A DNA stretch of 64,000 nucleotides from the NCBI RefSeq assembly GCF_024748695.1, contig NZ_CP087176.1, positions 5,697,501-5,761,500 of the forward strand, given 5' to 3'. Origin of the DNA: Pseudomonas sp. B21-040. Its GTDB lineage: Bacteria > Pseudomonadota > Gammaproteobacteria > Pseudomonadales > Pseudomonadaceae. Position numbers and translations under genes: made by a program. The notes below the pieces were generated by a model, which was not told where the DNA came from, searched no databases, and saw only the letters and a program-made list of their open reading frames with translations. Below are positions 19,777 through 30,487 of this stretch, piece after piece (the stretch's first letter is position 1; the number at the start of each line of letters is the position of its first letter).

Positions 19777-22700
19777 TTACTGTATTTGGCGCCACATGAT
19801 GCGACGGCTGCCGCCGCCGGATTTTTCCACCAGCGTGGTGATACCGCCACTGGAATCGTTCACGATTTTACGGGTTGCTCCGTTGACGATGGCGTTCAGG
19901 GTCGGAATGCCACCGGTAAAAATCACCCCGCTCGACACCGCATCGGTGCTGTCTACCACGCCGTCGCCATTGGTATCGAGAACCGCATAGTTGAGCATCT
20001 TACCGCTGAATGCCTCCAGCTCGACCAGTTTGCCGGTACCGAAACTGGCGCACGGGTCCGTGGTATCGACACCTGCCGTGGTGAAAATGATTCGTCCCAG
20101 CACCAGGCTTGCCTGATTGAGCACCCGTTCGCCGAGCAGCGCGTTGTTGTACACCAATGGCAAATACCAGCCTTTCTCCGCCGGGTAAGTTACGTCGTTC
20201 TGAGTGGTGGTGATGAATTGACCGGTGCTGCCCGAGAACACCCCCGTCACCGCCTGGGCCTGCAAACTGGAGACAGTGATTTGACCCGATCCTCCGTCCG
20301 CATCCCACACCGCATAAAACGCCTGCAGATCCTTGTTGGTCTTGTCGGCGGTCTCGTTGAACTTTCCGGTACCAAAAAACACCTCCTTGCCGCCCAGTGA
20401 ATTGTCCGCCAGCAATGGCTGCGCCGTGATGGGCTGAGTGGAGCCGCCCGCAGTGGTAAACAGCGGCTTACCTGAAAAGGCCACGCCCCAGCTATCGGGC
20501 GCCGTGGCACTCAGATCGAATTTCCACAGCCGCCCCTTCAAGTCTCCGCCATAAGCGGCCTGTACCACGTTCTGCGAGTTGACCCGGAGTTTCACCGAAG
20601 ACAGGCCATTGTTGGTTTCGCTGCTGTCGACCACGACTTTCCTGATCAGCGAACCGTCACGAACATCCACCACGTACAGCGCCGCGACTCCGGAGTTGCT
20701 GCCGTAGCCGTTGGAAATAAACGCCGCCCATCGACCATCGGCCAAGCGTGCCACCTCCGGCCGCGCATAGGCATAACCCAGATCATTGAAAACGTTCGCC
20801 GTACTGGCTATGGCAGGCGCAGTCATTTCCCACAGCGCTTTAAAGACGTTCCCCGCCGCTGCATCGAACAATTGCAGGGCATAAAAGGTTTTGCCGCCCG
20901 CCCCGGTGCCGCCGATGGCCAGGGTTTTCCAGGCGCCGCCGAGCTGGGCGTCGAACACGCCGACCTGACCGTCGACCAGAAACTTGTGGCTCACGCCGTT
21001 GATATAAGTCGGATCGGCGATGTAACGCAGCGATGGCAAAACGCTGGAAGGCATGTAGGCATAACGCCGGGCACCGGTGGCCGAGTTGATGACATTCACA
21101 AAGCCGTCGTTGGCGTTCACCACCAAGCTGGAATTCATGGTGGCGGCCTTGGTGTTCAGGTAAGTGCTGTAAGTGGTGTCCCCGGCCAGATCGGAGGCGG
21201 TTTTTTCCGTCGGGGACGCCAGCACCAGAGGTGAGTTGATGATGTCTCCGAGCAATACGCTGCGTACCTTCAGCCCGGTTTTGTTGATGCCTTTGCTCCA
21301 CTCGACCAGATCATTGCCGGTGATGCCGGTGGGCAAGCCTTGATTCAACGACGTCTGCTGCGCCGGGGAAAAGCTGCTGTAGGTCAGCGTGACGGCAGCG
21401 TTGTTCAGGGTGTTCCAGGATTGGTAGGTGGGAGCCGTGGCACCCGGGACGATGGTCGTGTCAGTTGTCCACAGCACGGCCGAAGTATTCACCGCGCCCG
21501 CCGAATTAAAACCGAAGGACTTGACGGTGCCGCGCCAGTCTTTCGGGTCATAACTGGTCTGGAAGTAGCTCGAACCACTGGCCAGGGTCGTGCCACTGGA
21601 GACACCACTACCGCCGGAACCGGCCTTGGAGGTGATGTCGCTCAATGCCGACGACAAGGCGCTGTTGAGCCCTGTGCTATCGGTCGCCTGATAGTACTTG
21701 CCCTGCCCATAACCGGCCGCGTCCGACAACATCTGATTCGCGGCGGTAAAACCTACGGTGTAGGTATTCATGTTCTGCTTCGGGAAATCCACGGCGTTCC
21801 AGCTCTTGCCCGCCGCGTCGGTGCCGGTGGAGCGCATGTCGATGTCAAAAGCGAACTTGGCGATGTCGTCGAGGTAAAGGGTGTCCCCTTCGCGATCACC
21901 TTCGGGGTTGTTGCCATCGTTGTTCACGCCATCCCAGTTCGGCAGTGAAGTTTTTGCCAAGGGGTCGTTGGCCGGAAAGGTCCGATCAAATGTCGGCAGG
22001 CCATCGGTGATGACTACGCCGTAGTTTTTCTGGCAGCGGTACTGGATCGGGCTGGTGTAAGTGGTGGGCGTCGAGTTGTAGTAAGGCGCCAGCCCCCGGA
22101 AATACCGGGTGACTTCGTAATAGGTTTCCGCCAATGGCGTGTTGGCCACGGCACTCAAACCATTGATGGAGGCGATCAGGTTGTTGTAATTGGTATCGGC
22201 CTGAGACTGCGTGACGCTGCCGCTCACTACCGACAGGTCGCTGACCGACCGGGCGATGAAACCACCATTGCCAGAGTTGTTGTTATTGGCCGGATTGAAG
22301 GTCGCCAGGCCCATGCGCAATCCGCGGTTGCTGCTCACCAGGGCTGTGGACACATTTCGCGCCACGTTCATGCGGTAATCGTTGGGAATCGAGCCTGTGG
22401 TGAAGTCGCGGTTGCTGCCGTTGGCCAGCCCCACCAGATAAGACAGGTAATCGTCGGAGTACCGAGTATTTTCATTACCGACCGGGTCGGGCAACTTCAG
22501 GCACAGCGGCGCCACGCTGTTGTTGTAAAACGCGTAGCCGCCACCGGAACATCCGGACTGCGGCAGGCTGGAAAGGAAGATTGAATCACCGACGATATCG
22601 CTCCCGTTCGAACACAGCCCGGCGAAATAATTGCACTGCCTGGCGGGGGTCCGTCCAGTGACCGTGGGATCGAACCCGGCGGCATAAATGATGCTGTTCA

Positions 22701-22869
22701 TGCTGCCCGAATCGTCGATCAACAACATCACGTTCGGCGCGACTGCCGCGGCGCTTAACAGCGGTGAATCCGAAGGCGTGAAGGCGTAGACCGGGGCTGA
22801 TAGATACAACCCGAACACTGCGCCACACAGCAGCCGCCAAACCCTGGCAAGCCTTTCAGTACTTCGCAT
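19777..22869 (-). CDS. pilY1: Pilus tip adhesin / assembly protein PilY1
   Basis: A 1030-aa exported protein that caps the minor pilin complex, acts in surface sensing, and needs calcium. It has an N-terminal signal peptide (ending near VYAF), a von Willebrand A region with the metal-site motif LLIDDSGSMNS near residue 50, and a C-terminal beta-propeller domain. A calcium-binding loop is visible near the C-terminus (DTNGDGVVDSTD). The start overlaps the pilX stop by 14 bp. The vWA region varies strongly among strains, so ligand range cannot be told. Confidence 0.95.
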   Translation of the reverse strand: MRSTERLARVWRLLCGAVFGLYLSAPVYAFTPSDSPLLSAAAVAPNVMLLIDDSGSMNSIIYAAGFDPTVTGRTPARQCNYFAGLCSNGSDIVGDSIFLSSLPQSGCSGGGYAFYNNSVAPLCLKLPDPVGNENTRYSDDYLSYLVGLANGSNRDFTTGSIPNDYRMNVARNVSTALVSSNRGLRMGLATFNPANNNNSGNGGFIARSVSDLSVVSGSVTQSQADTNYNNLIASINGLSAVANTPLAETYYEVTRYFRGLAPYYNSTPTTYTSPIQYRCQKNYGVVITDGLPTFDRTFPANDPLAKTSLPNWDGVNNDGNNPEGDREGDTLYLDDIAKFAFDIDMRSTGTDAAGKSWNAVDFPKQNMNTYTVGFTAANQMLSDAAGYGQGKYYQATDSTGLNSALSSALSDITSKAGSGGSGVSSGTTLASGSSYFQTSYDPKDWRGTVKSFGFNSAGAVNTSAVLWTTDTTIVPGATAPTYQSWNTLNNAAVTLTYSSFSPAQQTSLNQGLPTGITGNDLVEWSKGINKTGLKVRSVLLGDIINSPLVLASPTEKTASDLAGDTTYSTYLNTKAATMNSSLVVNANDGFVNVINSATGARRYAYMPSSVLPSLRYIADPTYINGVSHKFLVDGQVGVFDAQLGGAWKTLAIGGTGAGGKTFYALQLFDAAAGNVFKALWEMTAPAIASTANVFNDLGYAYARPEVARLADGRWAAFISNGYGSNSGVAALYVVDVRDGSLIRKVVVDSSETNNGLSSVKLRVNSQNVVQAAYGGDLKGRLWKFDLSATAPDSWGVAFSGKPLFTTAGGSTQPITAQPLLADNSLGGKEVFFGTGKFNETADKTNKDLQAFYAVWDADGGSGQITVSSLQAQAVTGVFSGSTGQFITTTQNDVTYPAEKGWYLPLVYNNALLGERVLNQASLVLGRIIFTTAGVDTTDPCASFGTGKLVELEAFSGKMLNYAVLDTNGDGVVDSTDAVSSGVIFTGGIPTLNAIVNGATRKIVNDSSGGITTLVEKSGGGSRRIMWRQIQ

Positions 22870-23326
22870 AAATACTCTCCACGACGCTGCGCGAGTTGCC
22901 CGCGATGCCGACGGCGGTCACCCGGTAAAGCGTCGCGGAGGTATTGCTCGGCACATTGACGGCGGTGAGCGTGGTGCCAATGTTTTGCACCCCGTAAAAA
23001 CCACTGCCGGAAGCGACCCACGTCACCCCGGAGCTGGAGTTGAGACCGGCGGCAGTGATGACCGTGGCCTCGGGCGGCGGTGCGCACTGGCTGCAAACCG
23101 GCAGAGAATAGGTGTCGAGTTGCACTGCACTTTCACCCACGCGCAACGCCGCTTCGGCGCCCTGGAACGACTGGTTGCGCAAACTCACGCTGCCGGCCAT
23201 TTTCTCCTGCAGGGTGGCGTTCTGCATCGAAGAAAGGCCGATCAGCGTCAGCAATAGCAGAAACACCAGGCTGACCAGCAGCGCCATGCCGCGCTGAGCG
23301 TAAGACGTCATGGCAGCGGCCCTCAT
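22856..23326 (-). CDS. pilX: Minor pilin PilX
   Basis: A 156-aa prepilin-like protein with an N-terminal basic stretch and a hydrophobic helix (RGMALLVSLVFLLLLTLIGLSSMQNATLQEKMAGS), the pattern of PilX with Met in place of Phe at mature position 1-2. The ATG at 23326 overlaps the pilW stop as ATGA; an in-frame ATG at 23311 (MTSYAQRG) is the alternative. The mature protein keeps two cysteines (VCSQC). It is part of the tip-priming complex with PilV, PilW, FimU and PilE. Confidence 0.9.
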   Translation of the reverse strand: MRAAAMTSYAQRGMALLVSLVFLLLLTLIGLSSMQNATLQEKMAGSVSLRNQSFQGAEAALRVGESAVQLDTYSLPVCSQCAPPPEATVITAAGLNSSSGVTWVASGSGFYGVQNIGTTLTAVNVPSNTSATLYRVTAVGIAGNSRSVVESIYAKY

Positions 23327-24036
23327 GGCAAGCGGTTGCGCAAGGCGGCAACCACGCTGAAGGTTTGATTGCGCACCCGGTTGTTCGGGTCAGTGAGGGT
23401 CAGGCTCAGCCGCACGCTGCGAATGCGTGCCGGATCCGACGGATTACTGCTGTAACTGGAGGCCGCGACATCGGCGGCCGAACTGGCGAGGCCAAAGCTC
23501 ACGTTAAACGCACTTACGTTGTTCACCAGCACGAACTGGGTTGGCGTGCCGGCGCCGGTCCCCATCAGGATCTGGTTATTGCTGAAGCTGTAGACCCATC
23601 GCCGTATCGGAAACGCCAGAAACCCCGTCGCAGGTGTCCGCACGCCTGTGTACGCGGTCGCCGAGTTTCGGCAGTCAGACACCACTGTCCAGGTCGGCAC
23701 TGCGCCCGTGCCGCCGACATCCGCCGTCACCAGGGTCAGCTTGAGGCTCGCGTTATCCCAATTGATGGGGGTTATCTGACTCGCGTTGAAATCACCTGCC
23801 GAAGTGGCGTCAGTGATGGCGCCCAGACAGCCGAACATGCCGACCATACGGATTTCCTGAATCATTTTGCTCAACACAAAACGCGCGTCCTCCTGCATGC
23901 CGGCGGAGACGTTCTGGCTGACGTAGGTATTTTTCGCTGCGATGAAAATCTGCGCCACACCCAGTACCACGATCAGGCTCAATGCCAGCGCGATCAGCAA
24001 CTCGATCAGGCCGAACCCTCGGCTGCAGCGGCTCAT
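23323..24036 (-). CDS. pilW: Minor pilin PilW
   Basis: A 237-aa prepilin with leader MSRCSRG and mature start FGLIELLIALALSLIVVLGVAQIF. The rest is a typical PilW globular domain with SAGMQEDARFVLSKMIQEIRMVGMFGC. It overlaps pilV and pilX by 4 bp at each end (ATGA), so translation is coupled along the operon. Confidence 0.92.
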   Translation of the reverse strand: MSRCSRGFGLIELLIALALSLIVVLGVAQIFIAAKNTYVSQNVSAGMQEDARFVLSKMIQEIRMVGMFGCLGAITDATSAGDFNASQITPINWDNASLKLTLVTADVGGTGAVPTWTVVSDCRNSATAYTGVRTPATGFLAFPIRRWVYSFSNNQILMGTGAGTPTQFVLVNNVSAFNVSFGLASSAADVAASSYSSNPSDPARIRSVRLSLTLTDPNNRVRNQTFSVVAALRNRLP

Positions 24037-24482
24037 GGCGTGGAAACCGGGTCGACGGTGGCGCGACTGGTCAGCACGAAACTGCGGCGCGAGTTGGCGG
24101 AATTGGCGGCGCGCGAGTCATCCCAATTGATGGTGATGGTGTAGACCCGCTGGTTCAGTGCCACGCTGCCGGTAGCCGTCGGGCCGCCGAAATTGATGAT
24201 GTTGGTGGTGAAATCGTAGAGGTCCTGGTCCCGCGCGACACTCAGGTTGCCCGAGGTCGGTGGCGCGACCGTGTAATCGGCAGCGGCGTTGGCGCGGATG
24301 CGATCCATCATGTCGTAGGCGATAAAACTGGCCTGACTCGTCATCCGTGAACTGTCGGTGTACTTCAGCGCATTGAGCTGAATCGCCGCAGCCCCCAGTA
24401 GCCCCACTGTCAGTATCAACAACGCAACCAAGACTTCGATCAGCGTCATGCCCTCCTGTGCACGCTTGCTCCATACCCTCAT
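24033..24482 (-). CDS. pilV: Minor pilin PilV
   Basis: A 149-aa prepilin with the cleavage region QEGMTLIEVLVALLILTVGLLGAAAIQLNAL. I chose the ATG at 24482 (MRVWSKRAQEG) because it overlaps the fimU stop as ATGA and leaves a normal short leader; the frame is open to 24521. It belongs to the same priming complex as PilW and PilX. Confidence 0.9.
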   Translation of the reverse strand: MRVWSKRAQEGMTLIEVLVALLILTVGLLGAAAIQLNALKYTDSSRMTSQASFIAYDMMDRIRANAAADYTVAPPTSGNLSVARDQDLYDFTTNIINFGGPTATGSVALNQRVYTITINWDDSRAANSANSRRSFVLTSRATVDPVSTP

Positions 24483-24952
24483 CCGCAACTTCCACCCAAT
24501 AGAATTCGTCCGTTCAAACACACGTTCAGCGTCCTGCTTTGCGTCCCCAGTACATAGTTGATGACCACGGCGGTGGACGGCGTCGACAAACCGCCCAGAT
24601 TGTTGAAGTCCAGAGCGGTCACACCTGAGGTTAGCGTCAGAGTGGCGCCACTGCTCATCGCTGGAACAACCCGCAATACATTGGCCGGCGTGCCGGTACC
24701 GTCATAAACCGTCAACTCACCGGTCCATACGCTACCGCCGGCCGTTGGACGAACCCGGGTGGTGATGCCTCGGTCGATGGCCTCCAGTCGGGCGAAATTG
24801 AGTCCCCGTTGAAGGTCGCCGACCTCAGTGTCGGCCCTCGTGGTTTGTACCGAACGGGTAAACGCGGGCACGGCCAGGGTCACCAGGATCAGAAACACCG
24901 CGAGCGTGACCAACAACTCGATCAGCGTGAAACCTTTTGTACGATGATCCAT
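24479..24952 (-). CDS. fimU: Minor pseudopilin FimU (GspH/FimT family)
   Basis: A 157-aa prepilin, the first gene of the minor pilin operon. Leader MDHRTKG is followed by FTLIELLVTLAVFLILVTLAVPAFTRSVQTTRA and a GspH-type domain with LNFARLEAIDRG. The ATG at 24952 is followed by the short leader expected of the family; the frame runs further upstream without conserved sequence. The operon is divergent from fimT, with 130 bp between. I saw no convincing regulator site there. Confidence 0.9.
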   Translation of the reverse strand: MDHRTKGFTLIELLVTLAVFLILVTLAVPAFTRSVQTTRADTEVGDLQRGLNFARLEAIDRGITTRVRPTAGGSVWTGELTVYDGTGTPANVLRVVPAMSSGATLTLTSGVTALDFNNLGGLSTPSTAVVINYVLGTQSRTLNVCLNGRILLGGSCG

Positions 24953-25082
24953 CGATGCCCTCCGTTGCCGTCGGCTATACCTGCCTCTACACGCTAGAAC
25001 ATTCGACCGGCGCAGGCAGGTTGTTTGGCTATGACTCGCGCAAGGAATGCGCGGTACACAACGCTCCAGGGAGGGAAATGCC

Positions 25083-25640
25083 ATGCATCAACAGGGCTTC
25101 AGCCTGATCGAACTGTTTATGGGACTGGCAATTGCCGCAATTGTTCTGCTGTTGGTCAGTCCGGCGTTCGCATCACTCACTGAATCGAACCACCGGGAGC
25201 AGGCAGCACAGGCGCTGGCCAGCGGTCTACGCAACGCGAGGACAATCGCCATCACACGCCACCAGACCGTTATAGTTCATGGGATCAACGGGGACTGGGG
25301 ACAAGGCTGGCGGATCATTCTGGACATCAGTGGCAAAGGGCCGGAGGACAGCAGCAATCCGCTGCTGGTTGAGCGCGAGAGTGGCGCTCGGGTGCCGATT
25401 GTCGGCAATTGGCCGGTCAGGCAATACGTTCGATTCAATGGGGCAGGCGAACCACAGATGCCCGGGCGGGCCTTTCAAGCGGGGACATTGCACGTTTGTG
25501 CAGCCCGCGAACCGGTCAGCCAGCTCCAGGTGGTGCTGGCGGCTACAGGTCGCATCAGCCTGCGCAGCGTTAAGGCTGAGCAGGCGCTATGTCCGGGAGG
25601 GAAGCGTTTTAAAGCACCGAACGCACGCGCAGCTCTTTAG
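25083..25640 (+). CDS. fimT: Pseudopilin FimT (GspH/FimT family)
   Basis: A 185-aa prepilin with leader MHQQG and mature start [24 protein letters not shown], followed by a GspH-like domain ([19 protein letters not shown]). GGGAGGG before the ATG at 25083 supports the start. Its 3' end overlaps the 3' end of ispH by 32 bp on opposite strands. In P. aeruginosa fimT is not needed for twitching; in naturally transformable bacteria FimT proteins bind DNA. The basic C-terminus ([12 protein letters not shown]) is compatible with that, but this is inference. Confidence 0.88.
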   Translation: MHQQGFSLIELFMGLAIAAIVLLLVSPAFASLTESNHREQAAQALASGLRNARTIAITRHQTVIVHGINGDWGQGWRIILDISGKGPEDSSNPLLVERESGARVPIVGNWPVRQYVRFNGAGEPQMPGRAFQAGTLHVCAAREPVSQLQVVLAATGRISLRSVKAEQALCPGGKRFKAPNARAAL

Positions 25641-26556
25641 GCATGGAGAACGTGATGTTCTCTTCACGACCTGCCAGCTCATCGGCACCGGTCGCACCCC
25701 AGGCCTGCAATTGCTGGATCACACCACGCACCAATACTTCAGGAGCAGAGGCACCAGCGGTAATGCCGATACGCTCGACACCGTCAAACCAGCTCTTTTG
25801 CAGGTCTTCAGCGCCGTCGATCAGGTAAGCCGGAGTGGCCATGCGCTCGGCCAGTTCACGCAAGCGATTGGAGTTGGAACTGTTCGGGCTACCGACCACC
25901 AGCACCACGTCGCACTCGTCAGCCAGTTGCTTCACGGCGTCCTGACGGTTTTGCGTGGCGTAGCAGATGTCATCCTTGCGCGGACCACCGATCGCCGGGA
26001 AGCGCGCACGCAACGCGTCGATCACGCGGCTGGTGTCGTCCATGGACAGGGTGGTCTGGGTCACGAAGGCGAGTTTTTCAGGGTTGTGCACTTGCAACGC
26101 GGCGACGTCTTTCTCGTCTTCGACCAGGTAAATCGCGCCGCCATTGCTGCCATCGTACTGGCCCATGGTCCCTTCGACTTCCGGATGACCGGCGTGGCCG
26201 ATGAGGATGCATTCACGGCCATCACGGCTGTATCGCGCAACTTCGATGTGCACTTTGGTCACCAGCGGACAGGTCGCATCGAATACTTTCAATCCACGAC
26301 CCGAAGCCTCGGTACGCACGGCCTGGGAAACGCCGTGGGCACTGAAGATCACAATGACGTCGTCCGGCACCTGATCCAGCTCTTCGACAAAGATCGCCCC
26401 ACGAGCACGCAGGTCTTCGACGACAAATTTGTTGTGAACCACTTCGTGGCGCACGTAGATCGGCGGCCCGAACACTTCCAGGGCGCGGTTGACGATTTCG
26501 ATTGCGCGGTCCACGCCGGCGCAGAAGCCACGGGGGTTGGCGAGTTTGATTTGCAT
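25609..26556 (-). CDS. ispH: 4-hydroxy-3-methylbut-2-enyl diphosphate reductase IspH
   Basis: The last step of the MEP isoprenoid pathway: an iron-sulfur enzyme that makes IPP and DMAPP. The 315-aa protein has the three cluster cysteines in conserved settings ([23 protein letters not shown] and [11 protein letters not shown]) and the substrate motif [12 protein letters not shown]. It is the last gene of the murJ-ribF-ileS-lspA-fkpB-ispH set, separated from fkpB by a REPIN. Confidence 0.97.
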   Translation of the reverse strand: MQIKLANPRGFCAGVDRAIEIVNRALEVFGPPIYVRHEVVHNKFVVEDLRARGAIFVEELDQVPDDVIVIFSAHGVSQAVRTEASGRGLKVFDATCPLVTKVHIEVARYSRDGRECILIGHAGHPEVEGTMGQYDGSNGGAIYLVEDEKDVAALQVHNPEKLAFVTQTTLSMDDTSRVIDALRARFPAIGGPRKDDICYATQNRQDAVKQLADECDVVLVVGSPNSSNSNRLRELAERMATPAYLIDGAEDLQKSWFDGVERIGITAGASAPEVLVRGVIQQLQAWGATGADELAGREENITFSMPKELRVRSVL

Positions 26557-26594
26557 GCTGTGCCTCGTGTCTTGCGCGCAAGAAATTAAAACAT

Positions 26595-26686
26595 TGTAGG
26601 AGCTGAGCTTGCTCGCGAAAGCGGTGTGTCAGTCAACATTGATGCTGAATGTGGTGACGCCTTCGCGAGCAAGCTCTGCTCCTACA
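26595..26686. repeat. REPIN between fkpB and ispH
   Basis: Inverted units TGTAGGAGCTGAGCTTGCTCGCGAA and TTCGCGAGCAAGCTCTGCTCCTACA around a short centre. It lies inside an operon-like run of genes. Confidence 0.85.
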
Positions 26687-26705
26687 GGTGACCGTGTTCG
26701 GTCAG

Positions 26706-27158
26706 TTACAACGATCTGACGCTGATGATTTCTACGTCAAACGTCAATGTCTTACCGGCCAGCGGGTGGTTGAAGTCGATGGTCACTTGCTCGTCATCGA
26801 ATTCCTGCACCACGCCGGGTAACTCAGTATTCGCCGCATCGTTGAAGATCACCAGCAAACCCGGCGACAGGTCCATGTCCTTGAACTGCGAACGCGGAAT
26901 GATCTGTACGTTCTGCGGGTTTGGCTGGCCGAAAGCGTTTTCCGGCGCAATCGTCAGCGTGCGCTTGTCGCCAGCCTTGAAGCCGAACAGTGCCGCTTCG
27001 AAACCTGGCAACAGGTTGCCGTCGCCGACCTTGAAGGTCGCCGGGGCTTTGTCGAAGGTGCTGTCGACGGTATCGCCATTCTCCAGGCGCAGTGCAAAGT
27101 GCAAGGTGACTTCCGTGTTCTGGCGGATGCGTTGTTCAGCCAATACCTGTTCAGTCAT
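26706..27158 (-). CDS. fkpB: FKBP-type peptidyl-prolyl isomerase (SlpA-like)
   Basis: A 150-aa SlyD/SlpA-type FKBP: an FKBP core interrupted by an insert-in-flap (IF) domain in residues of about 70-125 (LTIAPENAFGQPNP...). It lacks the His-rich metal tail of SlyD. Such proteins act as cytoplasmic prolyl isomerases and chaperones. The start overlaps the lspA stop by 8 bp, and the lspA-fkpB-ispH order is common in gammaproteobacteria. Confidence 0.92.
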   Translation of the reverse strand: MTEQVLAEQRIRQNTEVTLHFALRLENGDTVDSTFDKAPATFKVGDGNLLPGFEAALFGFKAGDKRTLTIAPENAFGQPNPQNVQIIPRSQFKDMDLSPGLLVIFNDAANTELPGVVQEFDDEQVTIDFNHPLAGKTLTFDVEIISVRSL

Positions 27159-27663
27159 GAACGGCTTCTCCGGTCTTTTTACTTTTGAACATATCCAGTG
27201 CCAGCATCACGGCACCGACAGTAATAGCGCTGTCGGCAAAGTTGAACGCCGGGAAATACCAGCGGTTCTGCCAGTGCACCAGGATGAAATCGATCACATG
27301 ACCCAAGGCAATGCGGTCGTACAGGTTGCCCAGCGCACCACCCAAAACCAGGGCCAGCGCAATCGCCAGCCAGGTTTCATTGCGCCCCAGACGCTTGAGC
27401 CACACCACCAGCACCGCACTGACCACCACTGCGATCAGGGCAAACAACCAGCGCTGCCAACCCGAGCTGTCGGCCAGAAAGCTGAACGCGGCACCGGTGT
27501 TGTAGGCCAGGGTCCAGCTGAAATAATCGGGGATCACCACGATTTGCTGGTACATGGTGAGCGAGCTTTCGAAGTGGAACTTGCTGGCCTGGTCGATGAC
27601 CAGGACCAGCAAACTCAACCAGAGCCAGCCCAGCCGCCCAAAGCGGCCAACGGCATTAGGCAT
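27151..27663 (-). CDS. lspA: Lipoprotein signal peptidase
   Basis: A 170-aa inner-membrane aspartyl protease that removes the signal peptide of diacylated prolipoproteins, such as BamD and the lipoprotein at 41.9 kb. Four membrane segments are seen, and the catalytic Asp residues lie in [16 protein letters not shown] and [11 protein letters not shown]. The ATG at 27663 gives the family start ([10 protein letters not shown]) and overlaps the ileS stop by 8 bp. Confidence 0.96.
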   Translation of the reverse strand: MPNAVGRFGRLGWLWLSLLVLVIDQASKFHFESSLTMYQQIVVIPDYFSWTLAYNTGAAFSFLADSSGWQRWLFALIAVVVSAVLVVWLKRLGRNETWLAIALALVLGGALGNLYDRIALGHVIDFILVHWQNRWYFPAFNFADSAITVGAVMLALDMFKSKKTGEAVHD

Positions 27664-30487
27664 AGTGACGGACCTCGCCATCGCCGCTGATGTTGTCGAC
27701 ACAACGACCGCAGATTTCCGGATGCTCCGGGTTCACGCCGACGTCTTCACGGCAGTGCCAGCAACGGGCGCACTTGGCGTGGCTCGACTTGACCACTTGC
27801 AGCTTCAAGCCGCTGACTTCGGTGACTACCGCGTCCCCTGGTGCCTTGATAAACGGCGCAACGGTGGCGGTCGAAGTAATCAATACGAAGCGCAATTCGT
27901 TGCTCAACTTGGCCAGGTCGGCGCTCAGCGCTTCTTCGGCGAACAGCGTCACTTCGGCTTGCAGGTTGCCACCGACGGCCTTGGCCGCGCGCTGGATTTC
28001 CATTTCCTTGTTGACTGCAACCTTCACTTCCATGATGCGATCCCAGTAGGCGCGACCCAGCTCGAAGCCTTCCGGCAACTCGGTCAAACCTTCGTACCAG
28101 GTGTTGAGCATCACGGATTCGTTACGCTCGCCCGGCAGGTATTCCCACAGTTCGTCAGCGGTGAAGGCGAGGATCGGTGCGATCCAGCGCACCAGCGCTT
28201 CGGAGATGTGATACAGCGCGGTTTGCGCCGAACGGCGAGCCTTGCTGTTGGCGCCAGTGGTGTACTGACGGTCCTTGATGATGTCGAGGTAGAAACCGCC
28301 CAGCTCCTGCACGCAGAAGTTGTGGATCTTGGAGTAGACGTTCCAGAAGCGATATTCGCCATAGTGCTCTTGCAACTCGCGTTGCAGCAGCAAGGTGCGG
28401 TCCACGGCCCAACGGTCCAGCGCGAGCATTTCTTCAGCGGGCAGGATGTCGGTGGCCGGGTTGAAACCGGTCAGGTTGGAGAGCAGGAAGCGCGCGGTGT
28501 TACGGATACGCCGGTAGGCGTCCGCGCTGCGTTGCAGAATCTGCTCGGAAACCGCCATTTCACCGGAGTAGTCGGTGGAAGCCACCCACAGACGCATGAT
28601 GTCGGCGCCCAGGGTGTCGTTGACCTTTTGCGGCGCGATCACGTTGCCCAGCGATTTGGACATCTTGCGGCCGGACTCATCGACGGTGAAGCCGTGGGTC
28701 AACAGCTCGCGGTACGGCGCGTGGTTGTCGATGGCGCAACCGGTCAGCAGGGACGAGTGGAACCAGCCACGGTGTTGGTCCGAGCCTTCCAAATACAGGT
28801 CGGCACGTGGACCAGTTTCGTGGCCCATCGGGTGCGAACCGCGCAGAACGTGCCAATGCGTGGTGCCCGAATCGAACCAGACGTCCAGGGTGTCGCTGAT
28901 CTTGTCGTACTGCGGCGCTTCGTCACCGAGCAACTCGGCGGCGTCCATCTTGAACCAGGCTTCGATGCCTTCGACTTCGACGCGCTTGGCGACTTCTTCC
29001 ATCAGCTCGGCGGTACGTGGGTGCAGCTCGCCGCTTTCCTTGTTCAGGAAGAACGGGATCGGCACGCCCCAGTTGCGCTGACGGGAAATGCACCAGTCCG
29101 GACGATTGGCGATCATTGAATGCAGGCGCGCCTGGCCCCAGGCCGGAACAAACTTGGTGTCTTCGATGGCTTTGATCGCCCGCTTGCGCAGGGTCTCGCC
29201 GGTCGCAGGCTCTTTGTCCATGCCGATGAACCACTGCGCGGTGGCGCGGTAGATCAACGGGGTCTTGTGACGCCAGCAGTGCATGTAGCTGTGTTCGATG
29301 ATGGTGGTGTGCAGCAGCGCACCGACTTCAGTCAGTTTGTCGACGATGGCCGGGTTGGCTTTCCAGATGAACTGGCCGCCGAAAAACTCCAGCGAGGTCG
29401 CGTAAACACCGTTGCTCTGCACCGGATTGAGGATGTCGTCGTTGACCATGCCGTACTTCTTGCAGGTCACGAAGTCGTCCACGCCGTACGCTGGCGCGGA
29501 GTGAACCACACCGGTGCCGGCGCCCAGTTCAACGTATTCGGCCAGGTAAACTGGCGACAAACGGTCGTAGAACGGGTGACGGAAATTGATCAGTTCCAGC
29601 TCTTTGCCGGTGGTGGTCGCGATGACCGAGCCTTGCAGGCTGTAACGGGCCAGGCACGACTCGACCAGCTCTTCAGCCAGCACCAGCAGTTTGTCGCCGA
29701 CGTCGACCAGGGCGTAATTGAACTCTGGATGAACGTTCAGCGCCTGGTTGGCCGGGATGGTCCATGGGGTGGTGGTCCAGATCACGATCGAAGCCGGTTT
29801 GGCCAGCGACGGCAGGCCGAACGCGGCAGCCAGCTCAGCTTCGTCGGCAATCGGGAAGGCCACGTCGATGGTCGAGGATTTCTTGTTCTCGTACTCGACT
29901 TCCGCTTCGGCCAGGGCCGAACCGCAGTCAAAGCACCAGTTCACAGGCTTGAGGCCCTTGAACACGAAGCCGCCCTTGACGATTTCTGCCAGGGCACGGA
30001 TTTCACCGGCTTCGTTCTTGAAGTCCATGGTCTTGTACGGGTTGGCGAAGTCGCCCAACACGCCCAGACGGATGAATTCGGATTTCTGGCCTTCGATCTG
30101 CTCGGTGGCGTAGGCACGGCACAGTTCGCGGGTTTTGTCCGCGCCCAGGTTCTTGCCGTGGGTCACTTCGACTTTATGCTCGATCGGCAGACCGTGGCAG
30201 TCCCAGCCCGGCACATAAGGTGCGTCGAAACCCGACAGGGTCTTCGAGCGAATGATCATGTCCTTGAGAATCTTGTTCAGCGCATGACCGATGTGAATCG
30301 TGCCGTTGGCGTACGGAGGACCGTCGTGCAGGACGAACTTCGGACGATCCTTGCCAATTTCGCGCAACTTACCGTACAGGCCAATACTGTCCCAACGCTG
30401 CAGAATCTGCGGTTCGCGCTGTGGCAGGCCGGCCTTCATTGGGAAGGCGGTGTCCGGAAGGTTTAGCGTGGCTTTATAGTCGGTCAT
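27656..30487 (-). CDS. ileS: Isoleucyl-tRNA synthetase
   Basis: A class I synthetase of 943 aa, full length. It shows the HIGH motif ([11 protein letters not shown]), the editing domain, the KMSKS motif ([10 protein letters not shown]) and the C-terminal zinc finger ([12 protein letters not shown] with CGRC). The start is directly adjacent to the ribF stop with no spacer, so translation is probably coupled. Confidence 0.98.
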   Translation of the reverse strand: MTDYKATLNLPDTAFPMKAGLPQREPQILQRWDSIGLYGKLREIGKDRPKFVLHDGPPYANGTIHIGHALNKILKDMIIRSKTLSGFDAPYVPGWDCHGLPIEHKVEVTHGKNLGADKTRELCRAYATEQIEGQKSEFIRLGVLGDFANPYKTMDFKNEAGEIRALAEIVKGGFVFKGLKPVNWCFDCGSALAEAEVEYENKKSSTIDVAFPIADEAELAAAFGLPSLAKPASIVIWTTTPWTIPANQALNVHPEFNYALVDVGDKLLVLAEELVESCLARYSLQGSVIATTTGKELELINFRHPFYDRLSPVYLAEYVELGAGTGVVHSAPAYGVDDFVTCKKYGMVNDDILNPVQSNGVYATSLEFFGGQFIWKANPAIVDKLTEVGALLHTTIIEHSYMHCWRHKTPLIYRATAQWFIGMDKEPATGETLRKRAIKAIEDTKFVPAWGQARLHSMIANRPDWCISRQRNWGVPIPFFLNKESGELHPRTAELMEEVAKRVEVEGIEAWFKMDAAELLGDEAPQYDKISDTLDVWFDSGTTHWHVLRGSHPMGHETGPRADLYLEGSDQHRGWFHSSLLTGCAIDNHAPYRELLTHGFTVDESGRKMSKSLGNVIAPQKVNDTLGADIMRLWVASTDYSGEMAVSEQILQRSADAYRRIRNTARFLLSNLTGFNPATDILPAEEMLALDRWAVDRTLLLQRELQEHYGEYRFWNVYSKIHNFCVQELGGFYLDIIKDRQYTTGANSKARRSAQTALYHISEALVRWIAPILAFTADELWEYLPGERNESVMLNTWYEGLTELPEGFELGRAYWDRIMEVKVAVNKEMEIQRAAKAVGGNLQAEVTLFAEEALSADLAKLSNELRFVLITSTATVAPFIKAPGDAVVTEVSGLKLQVVKSSHAKCARCWHCREDVGVNPEHPEICGRCVDNISGDGEVRHYA

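Noticed and set aside
29120..30466. Long open frames antisense to ileS (also 27554-29119)
   Set aside because: IleS has its HIGH and KMSKS motifs on the minus strand; the plus-strand frames have none of their own and no ribosome site.
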